Assembly: GCF_965201005.1 (NCBI RefSeq)
Contig: NZ_OZ241747.1
Span: forward strand, 1,116,001-1,180,000
Direction: 5' to 3'
Origin: Mucilaginibacter_A sp965201005
GTDB lineage: Bacteria > Bacteroidota > Bacteroidia > Sphingobacteriales > Sphingobacteriaceae
DNA: 64,000 bases
In this document: piece by piece, positions 33,609 through 42,305 of the stretch
Numbering within the stretch: position 1 is the stretch's first letter
How the letters are laid out: each line of letters starts with the position of its first letter
Notes under the pieces: generated by a model
Told to the model about the DNA's origin: nothing
Seen by the model: the letters and a program-made list of their open reading frames with translations, nothing else
Databases searched by the model: none
Made by a program: the position numbers and the translations under genes

Positions 33609-36023
33609 TTAGTTTAGCCAGCGGTTTTTTCGCCACCATTTTAAAGTGCCGTTTTCCGTTTGGTTTTCAGAACCTAAATAACCATTATAATCTGTGTAAT
33701 AATAACTGCCGTTTTGATTTTTGTTGCCTGATGTATAAATCCGCGAATGAAAGTTTTCCTCTTCGTAAGCGTTCAGCAAAATAACTGTATTTGTTAAATT
33801 GTATTTTTCGGTTAACTGGCCCGGAAGTTCTGCGGCATGAAAAGAGGATTTCCCGGCCCGCACCACAAAAATATTAATGTCGCTCAGGCGGATCACCGGT
33901 ATCGAATCCGAAACCAGGCCAACAGGCGCAGTGTCGATCATCACAATATCATACTTCTTTTGCAGCTCTAAAATCAGTTTTTCCATGTTGGGGTGATGCA
34001 GCAATTCGGATGGATTTGGCGGCACCGGCCCGGAAGCGATAAAATCAATATTGGCCTGTTCTGTGCGGGTGATAATTGCTGCCGCGCTTACCTGATTGGC
34101 CAGATAACTGCTCAACCCAACCAAATTATTATACTTGAAAACATGGTGCAACCTGGAGCGGCGCAAATCCGCAGCAACCACAACCACTTTTTTATCGATC
34201 AAACCCAGCGTGCTGGCCAGGTTTACCGCGATAAAAGATTTTCCTTCGCCGGCCACTTCCGAAGTGATACAAATAACCTTGCTTTGCTTATCGTTCGCCA
34301 TAAAACTCAGGTTGGTTCTTACCGCCCGCACAGATTCTGCAAAAACAGAGCGTGATTTTGCCTGCGATAAAATTTCTGTATTGTACTCGTCCAGCTTGTA
34401 CGGAAACTTGCGGATAATACCGATCACCGGTACATCGGTCAAACTTTCAACGGTTTCTTTATCATAAATGTACGGGTTGAGTACACGCAGCAACAAGATC
34501 AGCCCGAAACCAATGAGCAAACCCAGAAAAATCGATTTTTGGTAAACGCTGCTTTCATTAGGCGAAACCGGGCCAAAATTGGGCTGTGCCTGCTCAATAA
34601 TTGTGGCACCGGCGAGAATGGAAGAACGGCTGATTTGCGCCTCCAGCTTTTTTTCAGACAAAAACGAATAAACTTTTTCGTTGATTTCAAAATCACGTTT
34701 CAGGCTAACCATGTCGCGTTCGGCAGTTGGCAAAGCGGCTACCTGGCGGTTTGTAGTTTGCAATTGCGCGTTTAAATAGCTTAGAGTGCTTTGGATATGT
34801 TTGGCAGAAGCATCAATATTGGCCAGTGCAGAATTACGGATTTGCACCAGTTGTTTATCAAGTTCTGCTACGGGCTGCGAGTTTAGATTAAAGGTTTTCA
34901 GTAAACTTACCTTTTCGGTTAGTAAGGTATTATAACGCTGCAGCAAACTGCTCAGCAAAGGGTCAACCGTGCCTTGCATGTTGAAATTAAGGTTAACGGC
35001 ATTTTTTTCGTTGCTGATTTGCTGTTTAAGCTGATCAATGGCAATAAGCTGAATGTTGAGCAGGGACTTCTGCGATTCAAACTCCTGCACTTTACCAAGC
35101 ACCATGTTTGCAGAGGAACTTACATCAAATACTTTCGAGTTTTTTTTGTAGGATTCTAAGGAACTTTCAGATGATTTTACCTGTTTGGAAAGGAAATCCA
35201 ACTGATTGTCAATAAAAGAAATGATCTGCGAGGCCGACTGCATTTTGCGGTTTTTGTCAAATTCCAGATATTCCTGCATCAGAGCATTCAAAATATCGGC
35301 TGCAAACTGCGGGTTCGAGTCTGTTTGTTCCAGGCTGATCACGTTGGAGTTTTTGATGGCTTCGCTCGTGGTCAATCCGCCGGAAATGCGCGGATAAAAA
35401 TCTTCCGGTGCGTTAAATTTAAACAGGTAAACGGAGTTGGTTGCATACCGCGCATCCGAAGAATGAACCATAAAACCTGTTTTGCCAATATTGATTACTG
35501 TGTTATATGGATAAACGCGCTTAACTTCCTGATTGTTGATTTTATACTTCAGGCTAAACTTATCTTTGTTGATGGCTTGAAACGAGATCAGATCTTTATA
35601 AAGCGAAGTGCTGTCTTCTTCCAAAAGCTCAATGTTCAAAGGTTTGTCCGGATAGGTTTCGTAACGGCGGATGCGGCCTTCAATAAAAAAACTAATCTTA
35701 TAATCCAGATCTTTAACGGCACTGATGATCAGGCTCCGGCTCCGGATCACATAACTTTCGCTTTGTACTTTTGCCGTAGCCCGTTCTGCATTATTGATTA
35801 CGCTGACCAGTTCCGATATTTCTGATTTTTTTTCATCAAACTTCATGATAGAATTAGTGGCATAAACTTTTGGTGTGTACCACAAATACAGCTTGGCCAT
35901 AAAAAAACAGATCAGCACGGCCAATGCAACCAAATACCATCTGCTCAAAATCATCCTGAGCAGCCTAGCGTAGTTTAGCCGGTCTGTTGGTTTTTGCAGA
36001 TGGATGGAATCGTTATCAGGCAT
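33609..36023 (-). CDS. Wzz/Wzc-type polysaccharide tyrosine autokinase
   Basis: An 804-residue inner-membrane bacterial tyrosine kinase. The N-terminal Wzz domain is bounded by TM1 (about residues 30-50) and TM2 (SIFLGLLIGFGLILLLRVL, about 510). Long coiled regions (SQIISFIDNQLDFLSKQVKS) and a GNVR-type region lie in between. The cytosolic kinase has Walker A SEVAGEGKSFIAVN near 595, Walker A' VVAADLRRS near 617 and Walker B IVMIDTAPVG near 693. A tyrosine cluster, YYYTDYNGY, is close to the C terminus for autophosphorylation. It controls EPS chain length and export with Wza. Abuts the wza gene. Confidence 0.93.
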   Translation of the reverse strand: MPDNDSIHLQKPTDRLNYARLLRMILSRWYLVALAVLICFFMAKLYLWYTPKVYATNSIMKFDEKKSEISELVSVINNAERATAKVQSESYVIRSRSLIISAVKDLDYKISFFIEGRIRRYETYPDKPLNIELLEEDSTSLYKDLISFQAINKDKFSLKYKINNQEVKRVYPYNTVINIGKTGFMVHSSDARYATNSVYLFKFNAPEDFYPRISGGLTTSEAIKNSNVISLEQTDSNPQFAADILNALMQEYLEFDKNRKMQSASQIISFIDNQLDFLSKQVKSSESSLESYKKNSKVFDVSSSANMVLGKVQEFESQKSLLNIQLIAIDQLKQQISNEKNAVNLNFNMQGTVDPLLSSLLQRYNTLLTEKVSLLKTFNLNSQPVAELDKQLVQIRNSALANIDASAKHIQSTLSYLNAQLQTTNRQVAALPTAERDMVSLKRDFEINEKVYSFLSEKKLEAQISRSSILAGATIIEQAQPNFGPVSPNESSVYQKSIFLGLLIGFGLILLLRVLNPYIYDKETVESLTDVPVIGIIRKFPYKLDEYNTEILSQAKSRSVFAESVRAVRTNLSFMANDKQSKVICITSEVAGEGKSFIAVNLASTLGLIDKKVVVVAADLRRSRLHHVFKYNNLVGLSSYLANQVSAAAIITRTEQANIDFIASGPVPPNPSELLHHPNMEKLILELQKKYDIVMIDTAPVGLVSDSIPVIRLSDINIFVVRAGKSSFHAAELPGQLTEKYNLTNTVILLNAYEEENFHSRIYTSGNKNQNGSYYYTDYNGYLGSENQTENGTLKWWRKNRWLN

Positions 36024-36800
36024 CTATTTTTTGGTGAGCGTAAAAATGATCAAAGCTGTGTTTAGCAAAACCAGTACAGCTTGCAAAATACCCGATGCGT
36101 TTTGTGTTGCCTCGTTTCTAAGTGCGCGGTTGTTTTGGCCGATGTAAACGATATCATTGTTTTGCAGGTTCAGTTCGGGGTTTGCCAAAGTTCTGATGTC
36201 GTTCAAATCAGCTGTAATTAGCTGCGGATGAGCTTTATCACCCCGGATAATTTGGATGTTTTTTTCATTTGCTTTGTCTGTCAGGCCGCCTGCTTCCCCT
36301 ATAATGTCCACCAAACTGGTTTTATCTTTTAACAACAAGTAATTGCCCTGTGTACGTATTTCGCCCAGTACGGTTACCTTTAGGTTAATAATTTTTAAAT
36401 CGATTATCGGATCTTTTAATAATTTCTCTTTGTACAGACTTTCCACTTTTCGGGCCGCCTGGTATCTGGTTAAGCCTGAAACCATTATGCGCCCGATAAC
36501 CGGCAGCGCAACTGTTCCGTCTTCTTCAACCTGGTAAGCAGTAGCTTGTGGGGCAGAAGTGGCCAGGGACTGCTCATTGGCGATGTAACTGATGTTTTGC
36601 AGGTTGCGGATCTGGAGCAGATCATCCGGCCCAATTTTGTAACCCGCATTTCCAACAGAAGGGGCAGAACTATAAACCGGTGCAGGTGCAGCAAGATCTG
36701 TTTTAAATAAAGCATGTTGCTGCTTATAAGAACAGGAACACAAAAAAAACAGTGCTAAAAACAGCATTACAGAAATATTATTACTAAATATCATTTTCAT
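36024..36800 (-). CDS. Wza-like polysaccharide export lipoprotein
   Basis: A 258-residue outer-membrane export protein. The signal peptide ends in a lipobox, LCS|C, giving lipidated Cys23. The poly-export domain begins with YKIGPDDLLQIRNLQNISYI and is followed by an SLBB domain (VTVLGEIRTQGNYLLLKDKT). A C-terminal TM helix (ASGILQAVLVLLNTALIIFT) is typical of Bacteroidetes Wza variants. It is the first gene of the EPS operon, and 81 bp separate it from the divergent GT2 gene, so the main operon promoter should lie there. One 12-mer copy at 36756 overlaps the signal-peptide codons. Confidence 0.9.
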   Translation of the reverse strand: MKMIFSNNISVMLFLALFFLCSCSYKQQHALFKTDLAAPAPVYSSAPSVGNAGYKIGPDDLLQIRNLQNISYIANEQSLATSAPQATAYQVEEDGTVALPVIGRIMVSGLTRYQAARKVESLYKEKLLKDPIIDLKIINLKVTVLGEIRTQGNYLLLKDKTSLVDIIGEAGGLTDKANEKNIQIIRGDKAHPQLITADLNDIRTLANPELNLQNNDIVYIGQNNRALRNEATQNASGILQAVLVLLNTALIIFTLTKK

Positions 36801-36881
36801 AAACAGCGGATTAAACTATTAGTTAAATTTGGCATTTAAAAATTTTGTGGAAAAAATATTTTTTTCGCGTATAAACAGCTT

Positions 36882-37619
36882 ATGAAAGTTTCTGTAATCA
36901 CGGTTTGTTACAATGCAGTTTCTACTATCGAAGCCACTATTCTTTCGCTGCTAAACCAGGATTACGAAAACTTGGAGTATTTAGTTATCGATGGCGGCTC
37001 CACAGACGGCACAATTGACGTTGTGAAACGCTTTTTGCCCCGGATTGCGCATTTCATTTCTGAACCGGACCAAGGTATCTACGATGCCATAAATAAAGGG
37101 ATTGCACTGGCCAGCGGAGAGGTAATCGGTTTGCTACATGCCAATGATTGTCTGGCTTCTGCAAACGTGATCAGCACGGTAGTGCAAACTTTACACCGCA
37201 CTAAAGCTGACGCTGTTTACGGAAATCTTAATTTTTACAGTGAAAAAGGCTGTTTGATCCGAAAATGGAAATCGGCCAGCTGCCGCCGCCTGTTGTTGGA
37301 AATGGGCTGGATGCCGCCGCACCCAACTGTTTACATCAAAAAAAATATTTTTTTAAATTATGGTAATTTCCGCCTGGATTTCGCCACAGCGGCAGATTAT
37401 GAACTGATACTTAGGTTCTTTTATCGCCATAAAATAAAAACAACCTATGTTGATAAAATTTTTGTAAAAATGTTAACTGGCGGAATAAGTAACAAAAATA
37501 TTTTCAACCACGTATCAGGTAACATCAATGATTTAAAAGCCATGAAGCTTCATCGTTTACATGCTCCTTTTATCGCTGTTTTTTTAAAACCCATGCAAAA
37601 ATTATTACAATATTTTTAA
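36882..37619 (+). CDS. GT2 glycosyltransferase
   Basis: A 245-residue GT-A transferase: VSVITVCYNAVSTIEATILS, then YLVIDGGSTDGT, ISEPDQGIYDAINKGI and HANDCLAS with the metal-binding positions. The central block is typical of small WcaA-like transferases in EPS and capsule loci. It is transcribed divergently from the main operon and 41 bp upstream of the WecA-like gene, so the two likely form a small operon that starts repeat-unit synthesis. A 12-mer near-match (ATGCTCCTTTTA) is at 37561. Confidence 0.87.
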   Translation: MKVSVITVCYNAVSTIEATILSLLNQDYENLEYLVIDGGSTDGTIDVVKRFLPRIAHFISEPDQGIYDAINKGIALASGEVIGLLHANDCLASANVISTVVQTLHRTKADAVYGNLNFYSEKGCLIRKWKSASCRRLLLEMGWMPPHPTVYIKKNIFLNYGNFRLDFATAADYELILRFFYRHKIKTTYVDKIFVKMLTGGISNKNIFNHVSGNINDLKAMKLHRLHAPFIAVFLKPMQKLLQYF

Positions 37620-37660
37620 TTTAAAGTTAAATTTATATCTTTAGATAATTTTAAAAAGAT

Positions 37661-38734
37661 ATGATGGTTCAGGAAATTTACTTTTTACTTATTACCTGCG
37701 TTTCGGTTTTGTTAGTGCTCTTGATTATGCCGTCAATTATCCACATCGCCCATAAATACAATCTTTTTGATGACCATTCCCTGTCGCGCAAAGAACATGG
37801 TTACGGTATCCCGCGGCTTGGTGGTGTGGCTTTTTTTACCGCAATCATGCTCACATCCTTTTTTGTTGTAAAAAACGGCACTGATTTGCCCATGTACCAG
37901 CTTTATGCGGCGAGCCTGGTTTTATTTGGTATCGGCATCAAGGATGACCTGGCCGGTGCGCATTTTCATACCAAATTAATTGTGCAGGCCGTTGTGGCGT
38001 TTATTGTTACTGTTCCGGCAGAAATCAGGCTAAATAATTTGCACGGCCTGTTTCAGGTTTACCAATTGGAAACATTTCCGTCTGTGCTGATTTCCATGCT
38101 GCTGATCATGTTCATCATCAATGCCTTTAACCTGATTGATGGCATCGATGGCTTGGCCGGTACACTTGCTTTAATCGCCTGCAGTACATTTGGGTTTTAT
38201 TTTGAAACGATGAACCAGCCCACACTTGCCGCGCTGGCCTTTGCAGTTGCAGGTTCGGTCGGGGCATTTTTAGGGTATAATTTTTCGCCCGCCAAAATTT
38301 TTATGGGCGATGCCGGTTCCATGTTTTTAGGGTTAATCTGTGCTGTATTTGCGCTTAAATTTATATCGATAAACGAAACATCTGCCTTTAACTTAAACCA
38401 AAACGCGCCTGTTATAGCAGTTTCAACATTAATCATACCGGCGTTTGATATGCTGAATGTGATTGCAACACGCATCTACCACAAAAAATCCCCGTTTAAG
38501 CCTGATCGTAACCACATCCACCACCGGATGCTGCGTTTAGGGTTAACACATTTGCAAACCACCCTGATCTTAGGGGCCATAACAGTTGGGTTTATCACGC
38601 TTTCAGCTTTGCTGACCAACGTCAATACTTCTTTTATGCTGCTTTTTTTTACTTCAATTTTATTGCTGCTGAATAAACTGGTGAATGGTTTGGTGCGTGT
38701 AAAACTTCGGGAGGCCTGTCCCGCAACGGCGTAA
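37661..38734 (+). CDS. Undecaprenyl-phosphate glycosyl-1-phosphate transferase, WecA/TagO-like
   Basis: A 357-residue polytopic membrane enzyme of the MraY/WecA superfamily with about eleven TM helices. GIKDDLAGAHFHTK has the Asp-Asp motif, NAFNLIDGIDGLAGT the central motif, and FMGDAGSMFLG the second acidic motif. NHIHHRMLRLGL is the His-rich loop specific to WecA-type enzymes. It transfers a sugar-1-phosphate, probably GlcNAc-1-P, to undecaprenyl phosphate, the first step of EPS or O-chain assembly. A 12-mer variant is at 38625. Confidence 0.9.
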   Translation: MMVQEIYFLLITCVSVLLVLLIMPSIIHIAHKYNLFDDHSLSRKEHGYGIPRLGGVAFFTAIMLTSFFVVKNGTDLPMYQLYAASLVLFGIGIKDDLAGAHFHTKLIVQAVVAFIVTVPAEIRLNNLHGLFQVYQLETFPSVLISMLLIMFIINAFNLIDGIDGLAGTLALIACSTFGFYFETMNQPTLAALAFAVAGSVGAFLGYNFSPAKIFMGDAGSMFLGLICAVFALKFISINETSAFNLNQNAPVIAVSTLIIPAFDMLNVIATRIYHKKSPFKPDRNHIHHRMLRLGLTHLQTTLILGAITVGFITLSALLTNVNTSFMLLFFTSILLLLNKLVNGLVRVKLREACPATA

Positions 38735-38787
38735 TAAACGGGCAAAAATCTTTTCATGTTTGATAACTTTGTTCAATCATGTACAAG

Positions 38788-39810
38788 ATGAAAATTGCAA
38801 TCAACGGATTTGGCCGCATCGGCCGGGTTTTTTTAAGGAATATATTACTGCGCCCTGAAATTGAAGTTGTGGCGATCAATGATTTAAGCGATACCAAAAC
38901 GCTTGCCCACCTGTTCAAATACGATTCTGTGCACCGCGGTTTTAAAGGTGAAGTGGGTTTTGATGAAGAAAACCTGATCATCAACCGGCAGCGTATCCGG
39001 GTTTTTAAAGAAAAAGACCCGCAGCAATTGCCCTGGAAACAGTTGGGAATTGATCTGGTGATTGAATCAACTGGAAAATTTGTAACGCAGGAAAAAGCTT
39101 CGTTACATTTAAAAGCAGGTGCAAAGCAGGTGATTATTTCGGCCCCTTCTCCGGATAAAAATATTCCTTCCGTGGTTTTGGGCGTAAATGATGATTTGGT
39201 TGATTTATCATCGCCCATTATTTCCAACGCTTCCTGCACAACCAATAATGTGGCGGTAATGGTTAAAGTTTTGGATGATCAATGGGGAATTGAGGATGGT
39301 TACATTACCACCGTACACTCCATGACGAGCGACCAAAACCTGCACGACGCGCCGCATAAAGATTTGCGCCGCGCACGTGCTGCGTCCGGTTCCATCATCC
39401 CAACCACCACCGGCGCGGCCAAAGCCATTACCAATATTTTCCCGCACCTGGAAGGCAAACTGGGCGGTGCCGGCATTCGCATCCCGGTTTTGAACGGCTC
39501 GTTAACAGATTTTACCTGCACGCTAAAACAGGAAGCAACGGTAGAAAGCATCAACGCGGCCTTTAAGCAAGCTTCGGAAAGCTTTTTAAAAAACGTGCTG
39601 GAATACACTGAAGACCCGATTGTTTCGGTAGATATCCTGGACAATCCGCACAGTTGTGTTTTTGATGCGCAACTTACTTCGGTGGTGGGCAGTTTGGTAA
39701 AAGTGGTTGGCTGGTATGATAACGAAATGGGCTATTCAAGTCGGCTGGCAGATTTGGTGCAGAAAATTTATGTGCTAAAAACAGCATCGGCACAAACCAT
39801 TTCTACCTAA
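38788..39810 (+). CDS. gap: Type I glyceraldehyde-3-phosphate dehydrogenase
   Basis: A glycolytic enzyme that oxidises glyceraldehyde-3-phosphate with NAD. The N terminus MKIAINGFGRIGR is the NAD-binding motif. The catalytic Cys is in SNASCTTNN and the general-base His in TTVHSMT (153 and 180 counted from an ATG at 38779). Both ATGs are in frame; 38788 gives the canonical start, 38779 adds MYK. A TAACTTTG sequence at 38764-38771 matches the Bacteroidetes -7 promoter element but no -33 TTTG was found. A 12-mer copy at 39776 is read as KTAS near the C terminus. Confidence 0.93.
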   Translation: MKIAINGFGRIGRVFLRNILLRPEIEVVAINDLSDTKTLAHLFKYDSVHRGFKGEVGFDEENLIINRQRIRVFKEKDPQQLPWKQLGIDLVIESTGKFVTQEKASLHLKAGAKQVIISAPSPDKNIPSVVLGVNDDLVDLSSPIISNASCTTNNVAVMVKVLDDQWGIEDGYITTVHSMTSDQNLHDAPHKDLRRARAASGSIIPTTTGAAKAITNIFPHLEGKLGGAGIRIPVLNGSLTDFTCTLKQEATVESINAAFKQASESFLKNVLEYTEDPIVSVDILDNPHSCVFDAQLTSVVGSLVKVVGWYDNEMGYSSRLADLVQKIYVLKTASAQTIST

Positions 39811-39816
39811 AAACAG

Positions 39817-39836
39817 AAAAAGCGGCCTAAGCCGCT
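39817..39836 (-). terminator. Intrinsic terminator for the minus-strand gene at 39884-40273
   Basis: AGCGGC (39821-39826) and GCCGCT (39831-39836) form a six-bp GC stem with a four-base loop. Read on the minus strand, the stem is followed by a T-rich run that ends near 39817. On the plus strand there is no T run after the stem, so it serves the minus-strand gene and perhaps blocks read-through toward gap. Confidence 0.7.
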
Positions 39837-39883
39837 CTCCCAAAAAAACACTGCAAAAAAAGGTTTAGGTTTAGAACTGGTTT

Positions 39884-40273
39884 TTAACGTACAATCATCA
39901 ATGTTGATTTATTTCTTCGCGGTGCATCCGGAAACGGTTCCATGTCTGGGTGGTAGGGCGTATTTTCGTCGTCCGCTTTCTTTACGTTCATCCTGTAATA
40001 AGACAAACCTTTTTCCGTAACCGATGCGCCAATGTTCAGGTATTTAATATCGGCTGCTTTTTTTGCCTTGATAAATAAATCCACATCGCCTTGCAAATCA
40101 ATCAAACCCTTGTAGTACAACTCGTTAAGCAATACGGTTTTAAATTTTTTGAAGAACAAAGTAATGCTGAAAATTAAATATGGATTGGTGATATCGGTGT
40201 TGCGGTAAGGAACCGGATTGTTCAGGATTGATTTTAAGATTTTATCGCGAAGTGGGGTTGTATTGAAAAACAT
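39884..40273 (-). CDS. Protein of unknown function
   Basis: A 129-residue protein without signal peptide or TM helix. The opening MFFNTTPLRDKILKSILNNP and the central IGASVTEKGLSYYRMNVKKA are basic and mixed helix/strand in appearance. The C terminus (DMEPFPDAPRRNKSTLMIVR) is proline-rich and basic. The gene is convergent with gap and ends in a clear intrinsic terminator, which supports it as a real gene. I do not recognise a family. Confidence 0.65.
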   Translation of the reverse strand: MFFNTTPLRDKILKSILNNPVPYRNTDITNPYLIFSITLFFKKFKTVLLNELYYKGLIDLQGDVDLFIKAKKAADIKYLNIGASVTEKGLSYYRMNVKKADDENTPYHPDMEPFPDAPRRNKSTLMIVR

Positions 40274-40513
40274 AGCTTTAAAATTTAATATTGTTGTTGA
40301 TGATCACACAGATTCAATTAAAATGCCATTTGCCAAAAAGCAAACCCAAACTGTCGGAAATGCTTCTTTTAGCAGGTAAAATTGGGGCTGAAGGAAGGCC
40401 GGGTTTAAAAAATAACATTTCTTTTCAGGCAAAACCCGAGACCAAAAAATAGGTGATAAAAACAGTATCAAAAGCAAAATCAGCTTCAAAAACTACAAAA
40501 CCGATTAAAAAAC
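40274..40513. other. Intergenic region holding two 12-mer copies
   Basis: No convincing gene. It contains ATGCTTCTTTTA at 40360 with an AT-rich second half (AGCAGGTAAAATTG) and a reverse GT-core variant at 40457. A 61-codon minus-strand open frame covers both but has no recognisable product. Confidence 0.6.
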
Positions 40514-40948
40514 ATGATTAAGTTTATTACAGCAGAAGAAACTTTGCCCATAAGAAATGAAGTGCTGCGCGAAGGAAAATTAAGTTTAAACGAATGCCGT
40601 TTCCCGTCCGATAACAACGAAGGCGCGTTCCATTTGGGGAATTTTGAGGAAAATATGCTCGTTACCATCGCCTCGTTTCATCCGCAGACTGTGGAAGGCC
40701 ATATCGGCAGCGGCTACCAATTGCGCGGCATGGCAACTTTGCCGGGTTTTCAGGGAAAAGGGAAAGGCAACCAGCTTCTTAACTTTGCGGTTGTTTATCT
40801 GCGCGGGCAAAAAATTAATTATTTGTGGTGCAATGCACGCAAAAAAGCTTTAAACTTTTACACAGGTTTGGGTTTTGAAATTATTTCTGATGAATTTGAC
40901 GTGCCCGGCATCGGCCCGCATTATATGATGTATGTTAAAATTTACTGA
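40514..40948 (+). CDS. GNAT-family N-acetyltransferase
   Basis: A 144-residue acetyl-CoA-dependent acetyltransferase. The acetyl-CoA loop is in LRGMATLPGFQGKGKGNQLL (Q/R-x-x-G-x-G/A pattern near residue 85) and is followed by ALNFYTGLGFEIISDEFDVP, the usual final beta strands. The substrate is unknown. The stop codon TGA overlaps the first base of a large inverted repeat of the 12-mer that runs on from 40947. Confidence 0.87.
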   Translation: MIKFITAEETLPIRNEVLREGKLSLNECRFPSDNNEGAFHLGNFEENMLVTIASFHPQTVEGHIGSGYQLRGMATLPGFQGKGKGNQLLNFAVVYLRGQKINYLWCNARKKALNFYTGLGFEIISDEFDVPGIGPHYMMYVKIY

Positions 40949-40978
40949 TGCTGTTTTTATCAGCATAAAAACAGCATC
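40947..40978. repeat. Perfect 14-bp inverted repeat of the ATGCTGTTTTTA motif
   Basis: GATGCTGTTTTTAT (40947-40960) is separated by CAGC from its exact reverse complement (40965-40978). The two-arm structure begins at the stop codon of the GNAT gene and would form a 14-bp hairpin in RNA. It may act as a transcription terminator between GNAT and pgk, as inverted uptake-sequence pairs do in Haemophilus and Neisseria. It is the strongest symmetric arrangement of the motif in this window. Confidence 0.9.
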
Positions 40979-41050
40979 TGCAAAAAAAACGCGTTTAAAA
41001 ATCTTAGGGTTAACAGCAATTTTGTAATTTCCCGCCTTTAATTCAATCTT

Positions 41051-42241
41051 ATGAAAACAATTGATCAGGCCAGCTTTGCCGGCAAAAATGTTTTGATCCG
41101 GGTAGATTTTAACGTTCCGCTGGATGAAAACTATAAAATTACAGACGATAACCGCATTGCGGCAGCATTGCCAACCATCAAAAAGATTTTGGCCGATGGC
41201 GGTGCAGTGATCTTGATGTCGCATTTGGGAAGGCCAAAAGATGGCCCGACCGAAAAATATTCGCTGAAACATTTGATTCCGCATCTGTCGGATTTGCTGG
41301 GTCAGGAAGTGCAGTTTGCCAACGATTGCATCGGCCAGGAAGCCATCGACAAAGCCAAAGAACTGGAACCAGGCGAAGTTTTGCTGCTGGAAAACCTGCG
41401 TTTTTATAAACAAGAAGAAAAAGGCGATGTGGAATTTGCCAAAAAACTGGCCGCTTTGGGCAATGTTTACGTAAACGATGCTTTCGGCACGGCGCACCGC
41501 GCGCACGCATCTACTTCGGTTATTGCGCAGTTTTTTCCGGATGCCAAATATTTTGGTTACGTAATGGCTTCGGAACTGGAAAATGCCGAAAAAGTACTGA
41601 ACAATGCTGCCAAACCTTTCACGGCAATTATGGGCGGATCCAAGGTTTCCGACAAGATCCAGCTGATCGAAAAATTGCTGGATAAAGTTGATAACCTGAT
41701 TATTGGCGGCGGAATGGCTTACACGTTTGCCAAAGCGGATGGCGGCAACATCGGCACGTCTTTAGTAGAAATGGACAAGTTGGAACTCGCCAAAAATCTT
41801 CAGCAAAAAGCAAAAGACAAAGGCGTCAAGCTGTTTTTACCGGTAGATAATGTGGTGGCCGATAAATTTGCCAACGATGCGCAAACCAAAATTGCCAAAA
41901 CCGGCGAAATTGATGATAACTGGATGGGATTGGACATCGGGCCAGAAACCATAAAACTTTTCAGCGAAGTAATTGAAAATTCTAAAACCATTTTGTGGAA
42001 CGGGCCGATGGGCGTTTTTGAAATGGAAAGCTTTTTAGTTGGCACCAAAGCCATCGCCGAAGCGGTTGTAAAAGCCACAGATAATGGTGCGTTTTCGCTG
42101 ATTGGTGGCGGCGATTCTGCTGCAGCGGTATCCAAATTTGGTTTAACAGAGCGCGTAAGTTACGTTTCTACCGGCGGCGGCGCGCTGCTGGAATATATGG
42201 AAGGCAAGGAGTTGCCCGGCGTAAAAGCGATTAATGATTGA
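41051..42241 (+). CDS. pgk: Phosphoglycerate kinase
   Basis: A 396-residue glycolytic enzyme that makes ATP from 1,3-bisphosphoglycerate. The N domain has VLIRVDFNVPLDENYKITDD and MSHLGRPKDG for substrate binding, and HRAHASTSV lies in the mid-N domain. The C domain has MGGSKVSDKIQLIEKL and LWNGPMGVFEME and ends with STGGGALLEYMEGKELPGV. Length is normal. The stop codon overlaps a 12-mer copy at 42241. The gap, GNAT and pgk genes are near each other, but gaps and repeats suggest separate units. Confidence 0.96.
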   Translation: MKTIDQASFAGKNVLIRVDFNVPLDENYKITDDNRIAAALPTIKKILADGGAVILMSHLGRPKDGPTEKYSLKHLIPHLSDLLGQEVQFANDCIGQEAIDKAKELEPGEVLLLENLRFYKQEEKGDVEFAKKLAALGNVYVNDAFGTAHRAHASTSVIAQFFPDAKYFGYVMASELENAEKVLNNAAKPFTAIMGGSKVSDKIQLIEKLLDKVDNLIIGGGMAYTFAKADGGNIGTSLVEMDKLELAKNLQQKAKDKGVKLFLPVDNVVADKFANDAQTKIAKTGEIDDNWMGLDIGPETIKLFSEVIENSKTILWNGPMGVFEMESFLVGTKAIAEAVVKATDNGAFSLIGGGDSAAAVSKFGLTERVSYVSTGGGALLEYMEGKELPGVKAIND

Positions 42242-42305
42242 TGCTGTTTTTATGGGTGTAAAATTTGAATTTCTTAAAGCCTTTGCCATTTTGGTAAAGG
42301 CTTTT

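Noticed and set aside
40304..40489. 61-codon minus-strand open frame with a signal-like start (MKLILLLILFLSPIFW)
   Set aside because: The hydrophobic start is largely the translation of a 12-mer variant and neighbouring T-rich DNA, and the rest has no recognisable features.
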